This document shows, piece by piece, positions 15,843 through 24,394 of a stretch of 64,000 nucleotides of DNA; within the stretch, counting starts at the first letter, position 1; the number at the start of each line of letters is the position of its first letter. The translations under genes and the position numbers were made by a program. The stretch lies in contig NZ_UPHU01000001.1 in NCBI RefSeq assembly GCF_900566075.1, forward strand, positions 4,216,325 through 4,280,324. The letters run 5' to 3'. Under the pieces are notes generated by a model. That model worked only from the letters and a program-made list of their open reading frames with translations. It searched no databases and had not been told where the DNA came from. Source of the stretch: Mycobacterium pseudokansasii (GTDB lineage Bacteria; Actinomycetota; Actinomycetes; Mycobacteriales; Mycobacteriaceae).

Positions 15843-18046
15843 GATCGCTCCGACAATCGGTAGATCGGCTGGTCCACGCCGCCGACGGAGATGGTGCCCG
15901 CCGGGGTGAACTGTCGCACATCTCTCATCGCCTCGTACACCGGTGCGGTGACGTAGATGCCGGGTTGCGGTGAGCCGCTGTGTGTTTGGTAGGCCAGGCT
16001 CACCGCTGCGCCCCACATGTCGTAGACGACACTGGATCGGCCGACGAGCCCGCTGATGACGTTGCCGGTGTTGATGCCGGCCCGCAGCCGAAGTTCGTGG
16101 CCGGTTTGGCGGTTGAACCGGTCGACGATGCGCCGCATTTCCAGGGCGAAGTCGATGGTCCGAGCGACATTGTCCAGCCGCGGCGTGGTCACCCCGCAGC
16201 TGGCCAGGTAGCCGTTGTGCAATGTGCGAATCCGTTCGACCCCATGGGATTCCGCGGCCGAGTCGAACTGCCGGAACAAGTCGTCGACGATTCCGACCAG
16301 CTCGTTGCCCGACAGGTCCTTGGAAATCTCGTCCAGCCCCAGGACGTCGGCAAAGATCACGGTGACGTCTTGGTGCTCCTGGGCGATCGTCTGCTCCCCC
16401 TCGCGATAGCGCTGTACCACCGGCTCGGGCATCATCGACAGCAGCAGCCGGTCGTTTTCTCTGCGCTGCTCGTTGAGCAAGCCCTCCTTGATTTCCAGGT
16501 TTCGGCTCATCGCATTGAAAGCCGCTGTGAGATCACCGATTTCGTCACGAGTCGTGACCGGAATGGTGACGTCGTAGTCGCCGGCGCTGATCTTCTGGGT
16601 ACCGGCTTCCAGCCGCCGGACCGGCCGCACCATCGCCTGGGCGATCAGCATCGAGGCGACACAGATACCGAGAATGATGGCCACGGTGACCAACACCAGC
16701 GCCTTGCTGAAGGCGGCAACCGCGGCGAATGCCTCGGAGTTGTCGCGTGTTGCCAGAATCGACCAGTGCAGGTCGGAATTGGGCACATCTAGCGGCGCGT
16801 AGGCCTCCAGCTCCTTGTTATCCGTGTAGTCGGTGGCGGTGATGGTTCCGGTCTGGCCGCGTTGGGCGGCACGCAAGCCCGCGCTTGCAACGGGTTGTAG
16901 CAGCGTCGTGCCACCGAGTTGGATCGCGCGGTTCACCACGTCGAGCGGAGTGCCTGCGGCCACCGATTGTCGCCGGTATTCATCGGGGTCCTGCACAAAG
17001 AGCCGCGAATCAGAACGCATGAGGCTGTCCGGGCCCGCGAGGTACGTCTCCGTGCCCCGGCCCATGCCCGCAGCCTGCCACTGCTGGTTGGCAGTCATGA
17101 TCCGGTTGATCTTGGCGATCGGCAGCGGTAGCGCGATCACCCCTTCGGTTCTCCCGTCGGCCTGAACCGGTGCCACCAGCCACGCCGTCGGCACGTCCAG
17201 TTGCGGCTGATACGGCTTGAAGTCGGTGATCCAGGTGAAGTCAACGGCGTTGGCGCCCAGCGCTTTAAGGTAGGCATCACGCAGGTTGGATTCTCGGTAG
17301 GGCCCGGTCAGGATGTTGGTGCCCAGGTCGGGATCCTTGCTCAGGCTGTAGACGATATTGCCGCGGGTGTCCAGCAATACCGCATCGTCGTAATCGAAGC
17401 GGGTGACGATTTCGCGGAAGTAGCCGTTGAATCGCGCGTTGGCGGCCGACCATGCGCTGCCGTCGCCGGCGTCGTCGAACCGCATCGAGTCCTGATCCGA
17501 CGTGAACGGCGCGGTGTAGTAGGCCTGCAGATACTTCTGGGCGGGCGAGGTCGGCAGCAGCGCGGTGATATCGAGCTTTTCGCCCGTCGTTCGCTCCACC
17601 GGTTTGATGAGCTGGTTGTTGTAGTAGTTGACAATGGCCTGCTGCTGGGCCGGGTTGATGGTCGCGTCGGCCAATTGGTCAAACCCGGTGGTGAACTGCG
17701 CGACCGCCTGCACCACCGTCAATCCCCGCGCATAGATGACCAACGAATTCGTCAGGTCGGCAAACAGCGTATCGATTGCCCGCTTCTGCGATTCGCGCAA
17801 TTCGGTCAACCGCTCATAAGCTGCTGTCTGCAGTGAGGCACGGCCGGTTTGATACCCGACGATGACGACCGCGGCCACCGACACGATGCTCGACAGCAAC
17901 AGCAGCACCATGAGCTTGGACTGGATGCTTGCCCGGAAACGCGGCCGGCGGCGCCCCCCACTCCTCAGGCTCTTGGGGATCCTGCGCTTGCGGACCGGGG
18001 CGGCGGATGCCTCCGGCACGGAATCTGTTGCCTCGCCCGATATCAC
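15839..18046 (-). CDS. HAMP / class III nucleotide cyclase-like membrane receptor, copy 2
   Basis: 735 residues, paralogue of 3784-5967 along its whole length: N-terminal basic cytoplasmic tail, TM1 near 45-68, ~380-residue outside sensor, TM2, HAMP, linker and class III fold. The same catalytic losses occur: D567 and D676 are kept, while the lysine position is R607, the second metal Asp is N611, and the Asn/Arg pair is S683/Q687. GTG 18046 is chosen because aggaagg lies 6 bases upstream; the frame stays open to 18142 without a better site. The sensor domains of the two copies differ in the loops around residue 165, where copy 1 has two cysteines and copy 2 none, hinting at different ligands. 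Divergent from rbsK. Confidence 0.87.
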   Translation of the reverse strand: MISGEATDSVPEASAAPVRKRRIPKSLRSGGRRRPRFRASIQSKLMVLLLLSSIVSVAAVVIVGYQTGRASLQTAAYERLTELRESQKRAIDTLFADLTNSLVIYARGLTVVQAVAQFTTGFDQLADATINPAQQQAIVNYYNNQLIKPVERTTGEKLDITALLPTSPAQKYLQAYYTAPFTSDQDSMRFDDAGDGSAWSAANARFNGYFREIVTRFDYDDAVLLDTRGNIVYSLSKDPDLGTNILTGPYRESNLRDAYLKALGANAVDFTWITDFKPYQPQLDVPTAWLVAPVQADGRTEGVIALPLPIAKINRIMTANQQWQAAGMGRGTETYLAGPDSLMRSDSRLFVQDPDEYRRQSVAAGTPLDVVNRAIQLGGTTLLQPVASAGLRAAQRGQTGTITATDYTDNKELEAYAPLDVPNSDLHWSILATRDNSEAFAAVAAFSKALVLVTVAIILGICVASMLIAQAMVRPVRRLEAGTQKISAGDYDVTIPVTTRDEIGDLTAAFNAMSRNLEIKEGLLNEQRRENDRLLLSMMPEPVVQRYREGEQTIAQEHQDVTVIFADVLGLDEISKDLSGNELVGIVDDLFRQFDSAAESHGVERIRTLHNGYLASCGVTTPRLDNVARTIDFALEMRRIVDRFNRQTGHELRLRAGINTGNVISGLVGRSSVVYDMWGAAVSLAYQTHSGSPQPGIYVTAPVYEAMRDVRQFTPAGTISVGGVDQPIYRLSERS

Positions 18047-18162
18047 CGGCTTCCTTCCTGTGACACACCGAATCACCTCGCACACTAGCGCCGACACGCG
18101 CGGGTAAACGGTGTTTGCCGACAATGTGATGACCAGGGCCAAGCGTTGTTAACGTCGGCACA

Positions 18163-19029
18163 ATGACGGCGCGACGAGTCTGTGTGGTGGGCAGCCTGAA
18201 CATGGATCTGACGTTCGCGGTCACCACGCTGCCGCACCCGGGCGAGACGGTGCTGGCGTCGGCACTGAACTGTGCGCCCGGGGGCAAGGGCGGCAATCAG
18301 GCGGTTGCCGCCGCACGCGCGGGTGCGCACGTCCAGTTCGTCGGCGCTGTGGGCGACGACGCGGCTGCCGACCAGCTGCGGGACCACCTGCTGGCCAACG
18401 GTGTCGGCATTGAAGGAATGGTGCGGGTGCCCGGCCCGAGCGGGACGGCGATCATTGTGGTCGACACCGGCGCCGAGAACATCATCGTGGTGGCTCCCGG
18501 CGCGAACGGGCAGCTGAAGCTGCCGCCCGCGGCGGTCGGCGACTGCGACGTGTTGCTGACCCAGTTGGAGATTCCGCCGCACGCGGCGGTGGCCGCGGCC
18601 CGGCAGGCCCGGTCGGCCGGGGCGGTCGTCATGGTCAATGCCTCCCCGGCCGCCCGGCTGCACAGCGCCGGACCCGACTTGGCGACGGTGGCCGACGTCG
18701 TGATCGCCAACGAGTCCGAAGCCCAGCAATGGCGTTGGCCGCCGGCCCACCTCGTGGTCACCCGCGGTGCGCGCGGCGCCCGCTACGTCGGCGTCGACGG
18801 CGAACTGGACGTGGCCGCCCCCGCAGTGACCGCGGTGGACACCACCGGAGCCGGTGACGTATTCGCCGGGGTCCTGGCTGCCCATTGGCCACCGGACCCG
18901 GCTTCGCCGGCCCAACGACTGCGCGCGTTGCGACGGGCCTGCGCGGCAGGGGCACTGGCGACCACGGTGGCGGGCGCCGGAGATTGTGCGCCGCCCGCCG
19001 ATGCGATCGAGGCGGCGCTGATCCGCTAG
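18163..19029 (+). CDS. rbsK: ribokinase (PfkB family)
   Basis: 288 residues, Rv2436-like. It phosphorylates ribose to ribose-5-phosphate in the cytosol, using ATP. Both PfkB signatures are visible: the N-terminal GGKGGNQAVAAARAGA (about 44-59) and the C-terminal DTTGAGDVFAGVLA with the catalytic Asp (about 227-240). NMDLT near residue 10 is the sugar-binding start. Slightly shorter than typical ribokinases (~300). ATG 18163 is used; the upstream gap of 116 bases is shared with cyclase-like copy 2. Its stop codon overlaps the convergent gntR stop by four bases (ctag). Confidence 0.92.
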   Translation: MTARRVCVVGSLNMDLTFAVTTLPHPGETVLASALNCAPGGKGGNQAVAAARAGAHVQFVGAVGDDAAADQLRDHLLANGVGIEGMVRVPGPSGTAIIVVDTGAENIIVVAPGANGQLKLPPAAVGDCDVLLTQLEIPPHAAVAAARQARSAGAVVMVNASPAARLHSAGPDLATVADVVIANESEAQQWRWPPAHLVVTRGARGARYVGVDGELDVAAPAVTAVDTTGAGDVFAGVLAAHWPPDPASPAQRLRALRRACAAGALATTVAGAGDCAPPADAIEAALIR

Positions 19030-19838
19030 GGCTCGCCGGGCACGTCGTGGGCGATCGCCAGACCGTCGGCGGCCTCGAGTTCATCGGAGGACTGCGTCAG
19101 CAGCACACGGCTGCGGCTCGGCGACAACAGCACCGACTGGTAGTAGTACGGCATGGCCGTCGCGAAGATGAGCCGGTTGATCCGCAGCAGCGCGGCGCCT
19201 ATCGCGGTCTCGAGAAGCTGCGCATTGCGGGGACCGGCGATCTCGGCGGTGATCTCATGCTGCACCCGGTCCACGACCGCCCCGGTTCGTTTCACCAGTT
19301 CGTACAGCGGCGCCTTGCGCAGCGCGGATGCGGTCAGCGTGCCGGCCAGTGCGGCCGGCAACCAGACATCGCTGACGATCAGCGGCTCGCCGGTGCGGCG
19401 TTGCCGCCGTACCCGCACCACGTGCAGCAGCTCGCCGGTCGTCTGCAGCACTTGGGCCACCGCCCGCGGCGGGCGCCGCACGCCGAGTTCGATGATCTCG
19501 GCTTCGGTTTCGAACTGGGTCTGCCGCAACCCCTCCAGATACGAGCGGCCCGGCGCTGACCGGTCCGCTGGAACCTCTTCGCGCACAAAGGAACCCACAC
19601 CGTGCCTGCGCTGGATATAGCCCTGCTCGGCCAAGTCGGCCAGGGCGCGCCGCACGGTGATCCGGGAAACTGCGAATTGCTCACACAACGCCTGTTCGGT
19701 GGGTAGCGCATCCCCGGGGGCGAGCACGCCACGCTCGATCTCGTCGTGCAGCACCAGGAAGAGCTGCCGGTGCAGCGGTACGCCGGCGCTGGCCGACACG
19801 GGTGCGGTTTTGCCGCTCGCCTGCTGCACGGTGTCCAT
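19026..19838 (-). CDS. GntR-family (HutC/UTRA) transcriptional regulator
   Basis: 270 residues. A winged-helix GntR domain (about 18-85: PLHRQLFLVLHDEIERG, then ALCEQFAVSRITVRRALADL, then HGVGSFV) is followed by a UTRA effector domain ending VLLSPSRSRVLL. ATG 19838 is chosen; an open frame continues upstream through the palindrome but would not be sensible protein. It is divergent from the lyase/hydro-lyase operon and separated by 80 bases containing a 26-bp palindrome, so it very likely represses that operon and itself in response to a pathway intermediate. Confidence 0.88.
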   Translation of the reverse strand: MDTVQQASGKTAPVSASAGVPLHRQLFLVLHDEIERGVLAPGDALPTEQALCEQFAVSRITVRRALADLAEQGYIQRRHGVGSFVREEVPADRSAPGRSYLEGLRQTQFETEAEIIELGVRRPPRAVAQVLQTTGELLHVVRVRRQRRTGEPLIVSDVWLPAALAGTLTASALRKAPLYELVKRTGAVVDRVQHEITAEIAGPRNAQLLETAIGAALLRINRLIFATAMPYYYQSVLLSPSRSRVLLTQSSDELEAADGLAIAHDVPGEP

Positions 19839-19870
19839 GCTTTCACATCTCTGCGGTTGCCCCCCGACCC

Positions 19871-19896
19871 AGGTTGTTATATGTATATAACAACCT
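19871..19896. promoter_or_regulatory. palindromic operator between gntR and the lyase operon
   Basis: Two perfect 12-base arms, aggttgttatat and atataacaacct, are separated by gt. The site lies 22 bases before the lyase start and 32 bases before the gntR start. The right arm contains a tataac hexamer that could be the -10 of the rightward promoter, so bound regulator would block it. A gagagga ribosome site follows at 19903-19909. GntR/HutC operators are typically AT-centred palindromes, which this is. Confidence 0.85.
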
Positions 19897-19918
19897 GCCA
19901 CAGAGAGGACCGACAGCC

Positions 19919-20806
19919 ATGCCAACGACACCGGCCCGCCGCCGACTGCGAGCCCTCCTGGACACCCACGAACTCGTGGTCGCCCCAGGGGTTTTCGATG
20001 GGATTTCGGCGCACTTGACCAAACGCACCGGTCACGTCGCGGCGTATCTGACCGGATCCGGGGTAGCCGCCTCCGGTTTCGGCCTACCCGACATCGGCCT
20101 GGTCACCGCGTCGGAAATGGCCGAGCGGGCGCGGATGGTCGCCGGCGTCCTGGGCGACATCCCGCTCATCGCCGACGCCGACACCGGCTACGGCGCCCCC
20201 AAGAACGTGGTGCGTACCGTCCGCTCCTACGACAACGCCGGTGTGGCCGCGATCCAGTTGGAAGACCAGGCATTTCCCAAGCGATGCGGCCATCTGCCGG
20301 ACAAACGGGTCGTGGACGCCGCGGTGTTCGAGCAGACGCTGGCGGCCGCGCTCGACACCCGCTCCGACGACGGCCTGCTGATCGTGGCGCGCACCGACGC
20401 GCGGGCCCCGCTGGGCCTGGATGCCGCCATCGAACGTGCCAACCGCTACGCCGCCGCAGGCGCCGACATCGTCTTCGTCGAAGCTCCACAGGACATCGGT
20501 GAAATCGAGCGTATCGCCCTCGAAGTCGAGGCCCCGCTATTGATCAATCTGGTCATCGGCGGCCTGACTCCGCAGGTGCCGATGACGCGGTTGCAGGAAT
20601 TGGGTTACGCCGTGGCCATACATCCGGGTCAGCTGGTGCGACGCGGGACGGCCGCCATGCTGGCGGCCCTGTGCGAACTCAACCGGACCGACCCCACGGC
20701 CCACCGGACCGGCACCCCCGCCGAATTCTTCAACCTGGTCGGTCTGGCGGAGTGGTCGGAAATCGAAGCCAGGTACGCGCCCGCCGAGGCCAGCGCATGG
20801 GCATGA
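19919..20806 (+). CDS. isocitrate lyase/PEP mutase superfamily lyase (2,3-dimethylmalate or methylisocitrate lyase-like)
   Basis: 295 residues. The superfamily TIM barrel is recognisable: GSGVAASGFGLPD, the metal-binding DADTGYG (D86/D88), QLEDQ (E115) and the lyase loop K121-R-C-G-H125. The cysteine and KxCGH loop indicate a C-C bond lyase rather than PEP mutase. These enzymes cleave 2-methylisocitrate, 2,3-dimethylmalate or related 2-hydroxy diacids to pyruvate (or glyoxylate) plus a second acid. ATG 19919 has gagagga upstream; longer frames run into the operator and gntR. First gene of a three-gene operon with an aconitase-type pair, the same gene set as dimethylmalate lyase plus dimethylmaleate hydratase in nicotinate fermentation. 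Substrate here is inferred, not shown. Confidence 0.85.
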   Translation: MPTTPARRRLRALLDTHELVVAPGVFDGISAHLTKRTGHVAAYLTGSGVAASGFGLPDIGLVTASEMAERARMVAGVLGDIPLIADADTGYGAPKNVVRTVRSYDNAGVAAIQLEDQAFPKRCGHLPDKRVVDAAVFEQTLAAALDTRSDDGLLIVARTDARAPLGLDAAIERANRYAAAGADIVFVEAPQDIGEIERIALEVEAPLLINLVIGGLTPQVPMTRLQELGYAVAIHPGQLVRRGTAAMLAALCELNRTDPTAHRTGTPAEFFNLVGLAEWSEIEARYAPAEASAWA

Positions 20807-22044
20807 CCATCATCGAGAAGATCTTCGCCCGCAAGACCGGTCAAAGCACGGTGTCGCCCGGCGACACCGTCGTCGTCGATGTCGACATGACCGTGTTGAT
20901 CGATCTCCAGTTCGCGCGAGAATGGGTACAGCCCAACCGGATTCATGACCCCGAGAAACTAGCGGTGGTGATGGACCACGCCGTACCGGCACCGACGGTC
21001 CGAGACGCCGCCGGCGGTCAACAAGCCCGGAAGTTCGTCGCCGACTTCGGTATCCGGCGCTTCTATGACGTCGGCAGGCATGGCATCAGCCATCAGGTTA
21101 TCGCCGAGAACGGACTGGCCCGACCGGGAGAAGTACTGGCGTGTAGCGATTCCCACACCTGCGCCGCCGGAGCCTACAGCACCGCGGCCCGCGGCCTGGG
21201 GACCGACGAGGTGTACTCGATCATGTGCACCGGCCAGACCTGGTACCAGATCGCACCGACCATCCGCTACGAGTTCTACGGCGTCAAACCGGACACCGTC
21301 AGCGGCAAGGACATCTTCCTGCACATCGCCAACCGCTACGGTGATGCCGTCAACCGGAATCTGGAATACGGCGGCAGCGGCCTGGCCAGTATCCCGATAC
21401 ACGATCGGCGCACGATCGCCACCCAAGGGGCCGAGTTATCCGCTGATTTTGCCATTTTCGAAGCCGACGACGTGTTGACCGGCCACCTGACCGCGCGCGG
21501 CATCGGTGGATACCGTGCTGCGGCACCGGATCACGACGCCGGGTACCACGACATCCGGCCCGTCGAGCTGGCCACGCTCGAACCGTATGTGGCTCTTCCG
21601 GGTACCGTCAGCCGCAATGGGCTGCCCGTTTCGCAATTAGGCAAACAGGAGGTCGACCAGGCGTTCATCGGATCCTGCGCCAACGGCCAGCTCGAAGACC
21701 TCGAAATGGCCGCACGGGTGCTGCGCGGCCGGAGCATCGCACCGGGCGTGCGGCTGCTGGTCACACCCGCGTCCCAAGCGGTGTACCGGAAGGCCATGCG
21801 GCTGGGCTACTTACAGGACATCGCCGACGCCGGCGCCGTCGTCACCAATTCCACCTGCGGCGCCTGCTTCGGCTACCACATGGGACTGGTCGGTCCCGGC
21901 GAAGTATGCATCACCTCGAGCACCCGCAACTTCACCGGGCGGATGGGCAGCACCGAGGCGCGCATCTTCATGGCCTCACCGGCGACCGTCGCCGCTTCGG
22001 CAGTCACCGGTTACATCACCGACCCGAGGAGTTTGGGAGCATGA
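20797..22044 (+). CDS. aconitase/3-isopropylmalate dehydratase-type large subunit
   Basis: 415 residues if started at ATG 20797. An internal ATG at 20803 overlaps the lyase stop as ATGA, but the gagg at 20786 is better spaced for 20797. [4Fe-4S] ligands are visible at C294 (GSCANG), C354 and C357 ([10 protein letters not shown]). [22 protein letters not shown] marks the LeuC-type N-terminal domains. At ~415 residues it is the short HacA/LeuC2/DmdA type, not the ~470-residue biosynthetic LeuC. Together with the small subunit it should interconvert a 2-hydroxy diacid and its unsaturated form by hydration/dehydration, feeding or draining the lyase encoded before it. Overlaps both neighbours. Confidence 0.87.
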   Translation: MGMTIIEKIFARKTGQSTVSPGDTVVVDVDMTVLIDLQFAREWVQPNRIHDPEKLAVVMDHAVPAPTVRDAAGGQQARKFVADFGIRRFYDVGRHGISHQVIAENGLARPGEVLACSDSHTCAAGAYSTAARGLGTDEVYSIMCTGQTWYQIAPTIRYEFYGVKPDTVSGKDIFLHIANRYGDAVNRNLEYGGSGLASIPIHDRRTIATQGAELSADFAIFEADDVLTGHLTARGIGGYRAAAPDHDAGYHDIRPVELATLEPYVALPGTVSRNGLPVSQLGKQEVDQAFIGSCANGQLEDLEMAARVLRGRSIAPGVRLLVTPASQAVYRKAMRLGYLQDIADAGAVVTNSTCGACFGYHMGLVGPGEVCITSSTRNFTGRMGSTEARIFMASPATVAASAVTGYITDPRSLGA

Positions 22045-22553
22045 CACTCACTTTCAGCGGCAGGGTGTGGCTTTTCGGCGACGACCTCAACACCGACGCC
22101 ATGTACCCCGCTTTTGCCATGAAGATGGATCGGCCCGAGGCGGCTCGGCATGTCTTCTATCAGCTCCGTCCCGGGTGGACCGACGAGGTGTCGCCGGGCG
22201 ATATCCTGGTGGCCGGCAAGAACTTCGGCGTCGGATCGTCGCGCCCGGTCGCGGCGCTGTTCGTCGAGCTTGGCATCGCTGGGCTGGTCGCCGAGGAATT
22301 CAACTCCCTGTTCTTCCGCAATGCGGTCAATGCCGGACTGCCCGCGATGACCGTGCCCCATGCCACCACCATCTTTGCCGAAGGCGATCAGGCAACGTTT
22401 GATCTCGCCGAGGGCAGCTGGCGCAACGACACCACCGGCGCCTGCGGAACGGCGCCCACCCTGCCGGCGTTGATCCTCGACATCATCGACAGCGGCGGTG
22501 TCCTACCACGGTTGGCCGCACAGGGTTATCTGCTGCTTTGCCATAAGGTTTAA
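22041..22553 (+). CDS. aconitase/3-isopropylmalate dehydratase-type small subunit
   Basis: 170 residues of the swivelling LeuD-like domain. [16 protein letters not shown] (about 10-25) corresponds to the family FGDNVDTDxIIP motif, and [40 protein letters not shown] carries the substrate-binding GSSR. ATG 22041 overlaps the large-subunit stop as ATGA, so subunits are made together. It is the last gene of the operon and converges on the DUF222 gene with only four bases between the stop codons. Confidence 0.87.
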   Translation: MTLTFSGRVWLFGDDLNTDAMYPAFAMKMDRPEAARHVFYQLRPGWTDEVSPGDILVAGKNFGVGSSRPVAALFVELGIAGLVAEEFNSLFFRNAVNAGLPAMTVPHATTIFAEGDQATFDLAEGSWRNDTTGACGTAPTLPALILDIIDSGGVLPRLAAQGYLLLCHKV

Positions 22554-22557
22554 CGCG

Positions 22558-23919
22558 TCAAACCGGTTCGTCGTCGCTGTCGCGTAGGAATCTTCCGGGG
22601 TGGTGGTAGGGGTTGGTCCGGGGTTGTCCGCGATCTAGATGGGCCGGGGGTATCCATTCGGTGTCGCCGTGGGCGTTTTTGCGGGTGATCCAGCCTTTTT
22701 CGACGAGTCGGTTGTCGACTCCGCAGGCCAGGGTCAGCTGATCGATGTCGGTGCGGCGGGTCGTGGCCCAGCCTTGGACGTGGTGGACTTGGCTGTGATA
22801 GGCAGGCGCATCACAGCCCGGTTTCGTGCATCCACGATCCCTGGCGTACAACATGATTCGCTGCCCCGGGGAAGCCAGCCGTTTGGTGTGATACAGCGCC
22901 AGGGCCTTGCCGCGATCAAAAATGGCCAAATAGTGGTGCGCGTGGCTGGCCAGGCGAATCACATCGCTGATCGGCAACAGCGTGCCGCCGCCGGTCAGGC
23001 CCTTCCCGGCGGCGGCCTCGAGGTCTTGGAGGGTGGTGGTCACCACGATCGACACCGGAAGCCCGTTGTGTTGGCCCAACTCCCCCGACGCCAACAGCGC
23101 ACGCAGTCCGGCGAGGAAGCCGTCATGGTTGCGTTGCGCTTGACTGCGCGTGTCACGGCGCACCGCATCCTCGTCGGGTGTTTCGTCAATGACGGGGGTC
23201 TGGTCGTCGGGGTTGCAGGCACCGGGGGCGGCCAGCTTGGCCAACACGGCCTCCACGGCCGCGCGCAACTCCGGGGTCAGCATGCCGCTGATGCGCGACA
23301 TCCCGTCGAATTCCTGCTTGCCCAGCATGATCCCGCGCTTGCGGGCCCGCTCCTGGTCGCGAAATTCCCCGTCGGGGTTGAGCCAGTCCATGATCCGCTG
23401 GGCGTATGTGGCCAACTCGTCGGGGCGATACTGGCAGGCTTTGCGGGCCAGGTCGGCTTCGGCGGCTTCCCGGGTACCCAGGTCTACCTCGGCGGGCAGG
23501 TGGGCGAAGAAGCTGCGGATCACCCGCACATGCCCGTCACCGACGAGCCCGTCGCGTTGAGCGGCCGCGGTCGCGGTCAACTGCGGCGCCAACGGCTCAC
23601 CGGTCAGCGCCCGCCGTTGACCAAGATCAGCTGCTTCGTCGATGCGCCGGCCCGCCTCGGCCTTGGTGATGCGCAGCCGGTCGGCCAGCGCCGAACGCAG
23701 TTTGGTGCCCAGTTCTTCCTCGCCGGCCTGCGCGCCGAGCTGATTGATCAGCGCGTGTTGGGGTGTCCGCAGCCGTCGTGCCACGCGCTCCAGGCGCTCC
23801 AAGGCCCGCAACCGTTCCGGGGTGGTGAGCACGTCAAAAGACAACTCGCACAAACGATCCAGATCTGAATCCAGCGCGTTGAAGACCTCGACAATGTCTT
23901 CACGACTGCTCGAACCCAT
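22558..23919 (-). CDS. 13E12-family DUF222 / HNH endonuclease-like protein
   Basis: 453 residues starting [17 protein letters not shown], which is how 13E12 repeat-family proteins of M. tuberculosis begin; therefore ATG 23919 is preferred although the frame is open to 23979. DUF222 spans most of the protein ([49 protein letters not shown]). The C-terminal HNH region has CTKPGC, HHV and ends [14 protein letters not shown], where many relatives have a His-His pair, so its metal site may be incomplete. Such genes are multicopy and mobile-like in mycobacteria. It sits at the end of the accessory block; no terminal repeats are evident. Confidence 0.9.
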   Translation of the reverse strand: MGSSSREDIVEVFNALDSDLDRLCELSFDVLTTPERLRALERLERVARRLRTPQHALINQLGAQAGEEELGTKLRSALADRLRITKAEAGRRIDEAADLGQRRALTGEPLAPQLTATAAAQRDGLVGDGHVRVIRSFFAHLPAEVDLGTREAAEADLARKACQYRPDELATYAQRIMDWLNPDGEFRDQERARKRGIMLGKQEFDGMSRISGMLTPELRAAVEAVLAKLAAPGACNPDDQTPVIDETPDEDAVRRDTRSQAQRNHDGFLAGLRALLASGELGQHNGLPVSIVVTTTLQDLEAAAGKGLTGGGTLLPISDVIRLASHAHHYLAIFDRGKALALYHTKRLASPGQRIMLYARDRGCTKPGCDAPAYHSQVHHVQGWATTRRTDIDQLTLACGVDNRLVEKGWITRKNAHGDTEWIPPAHLDRGQPRTNPYHHPGRFLRDSDDEPV

Positions 23920-24394
23920 GCCTGACATGTTACGAAGAGCTACCGACAAGAATCGTCGCGTTGTGACCACTGAAACCACAGTGACACAAGGGATTACCGG
24001 GATCTAATTCAATCAAAAGATGTTTCGGTATGTGTGGTGATTCATGGTTACGGAGAAAGGGCCGTGTGGGCGGGCAAGGCACGGGTCGTAGTTATACCCG
24101 ACCCGGTTGACCCTGGATTCGGTTGCGGCGCGGGCCTCCTCGATCGTGTCTGGACACAGGCCGACCAGGAAATTCCGGTGTCAGCGCGATGCAGTCTGCG
24201 CCGAAACGCCCAGCTATGTGTACTACGTCGATCTGACGCTTGCCGCGGGCGAACAATCGGCTGCAGCCGTGCGCCCGTCCTTGAGTTCTGAAAAATCAGG
24301 CCACACAGGCACTCTGGAGCCGTCCCGCCGGCTACCAGACTTTCCTGCCACAGATCCCACGCAACGACTCACCCTATTGCCGAATGAGTCGTGT
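23920..24394. other. non-coding gap between the DUF222 gene and nadE
   Basis: About 475 bases with no supported gene. Open frames exist on both strands, but they either run into the nadE 3' end or lack a start site, and none gives a recognisable protein. Local composition near 23990-24020 is AT-richer than its surroundings. Could hold decayed accessory DNA; I see no terminal repeats to prove it. Confidence 0.5.

Noticed and set aside
22639..23868. 409-codon plus-strand frame
   Set aside because: Antisense to the DUF222/HNH gene.
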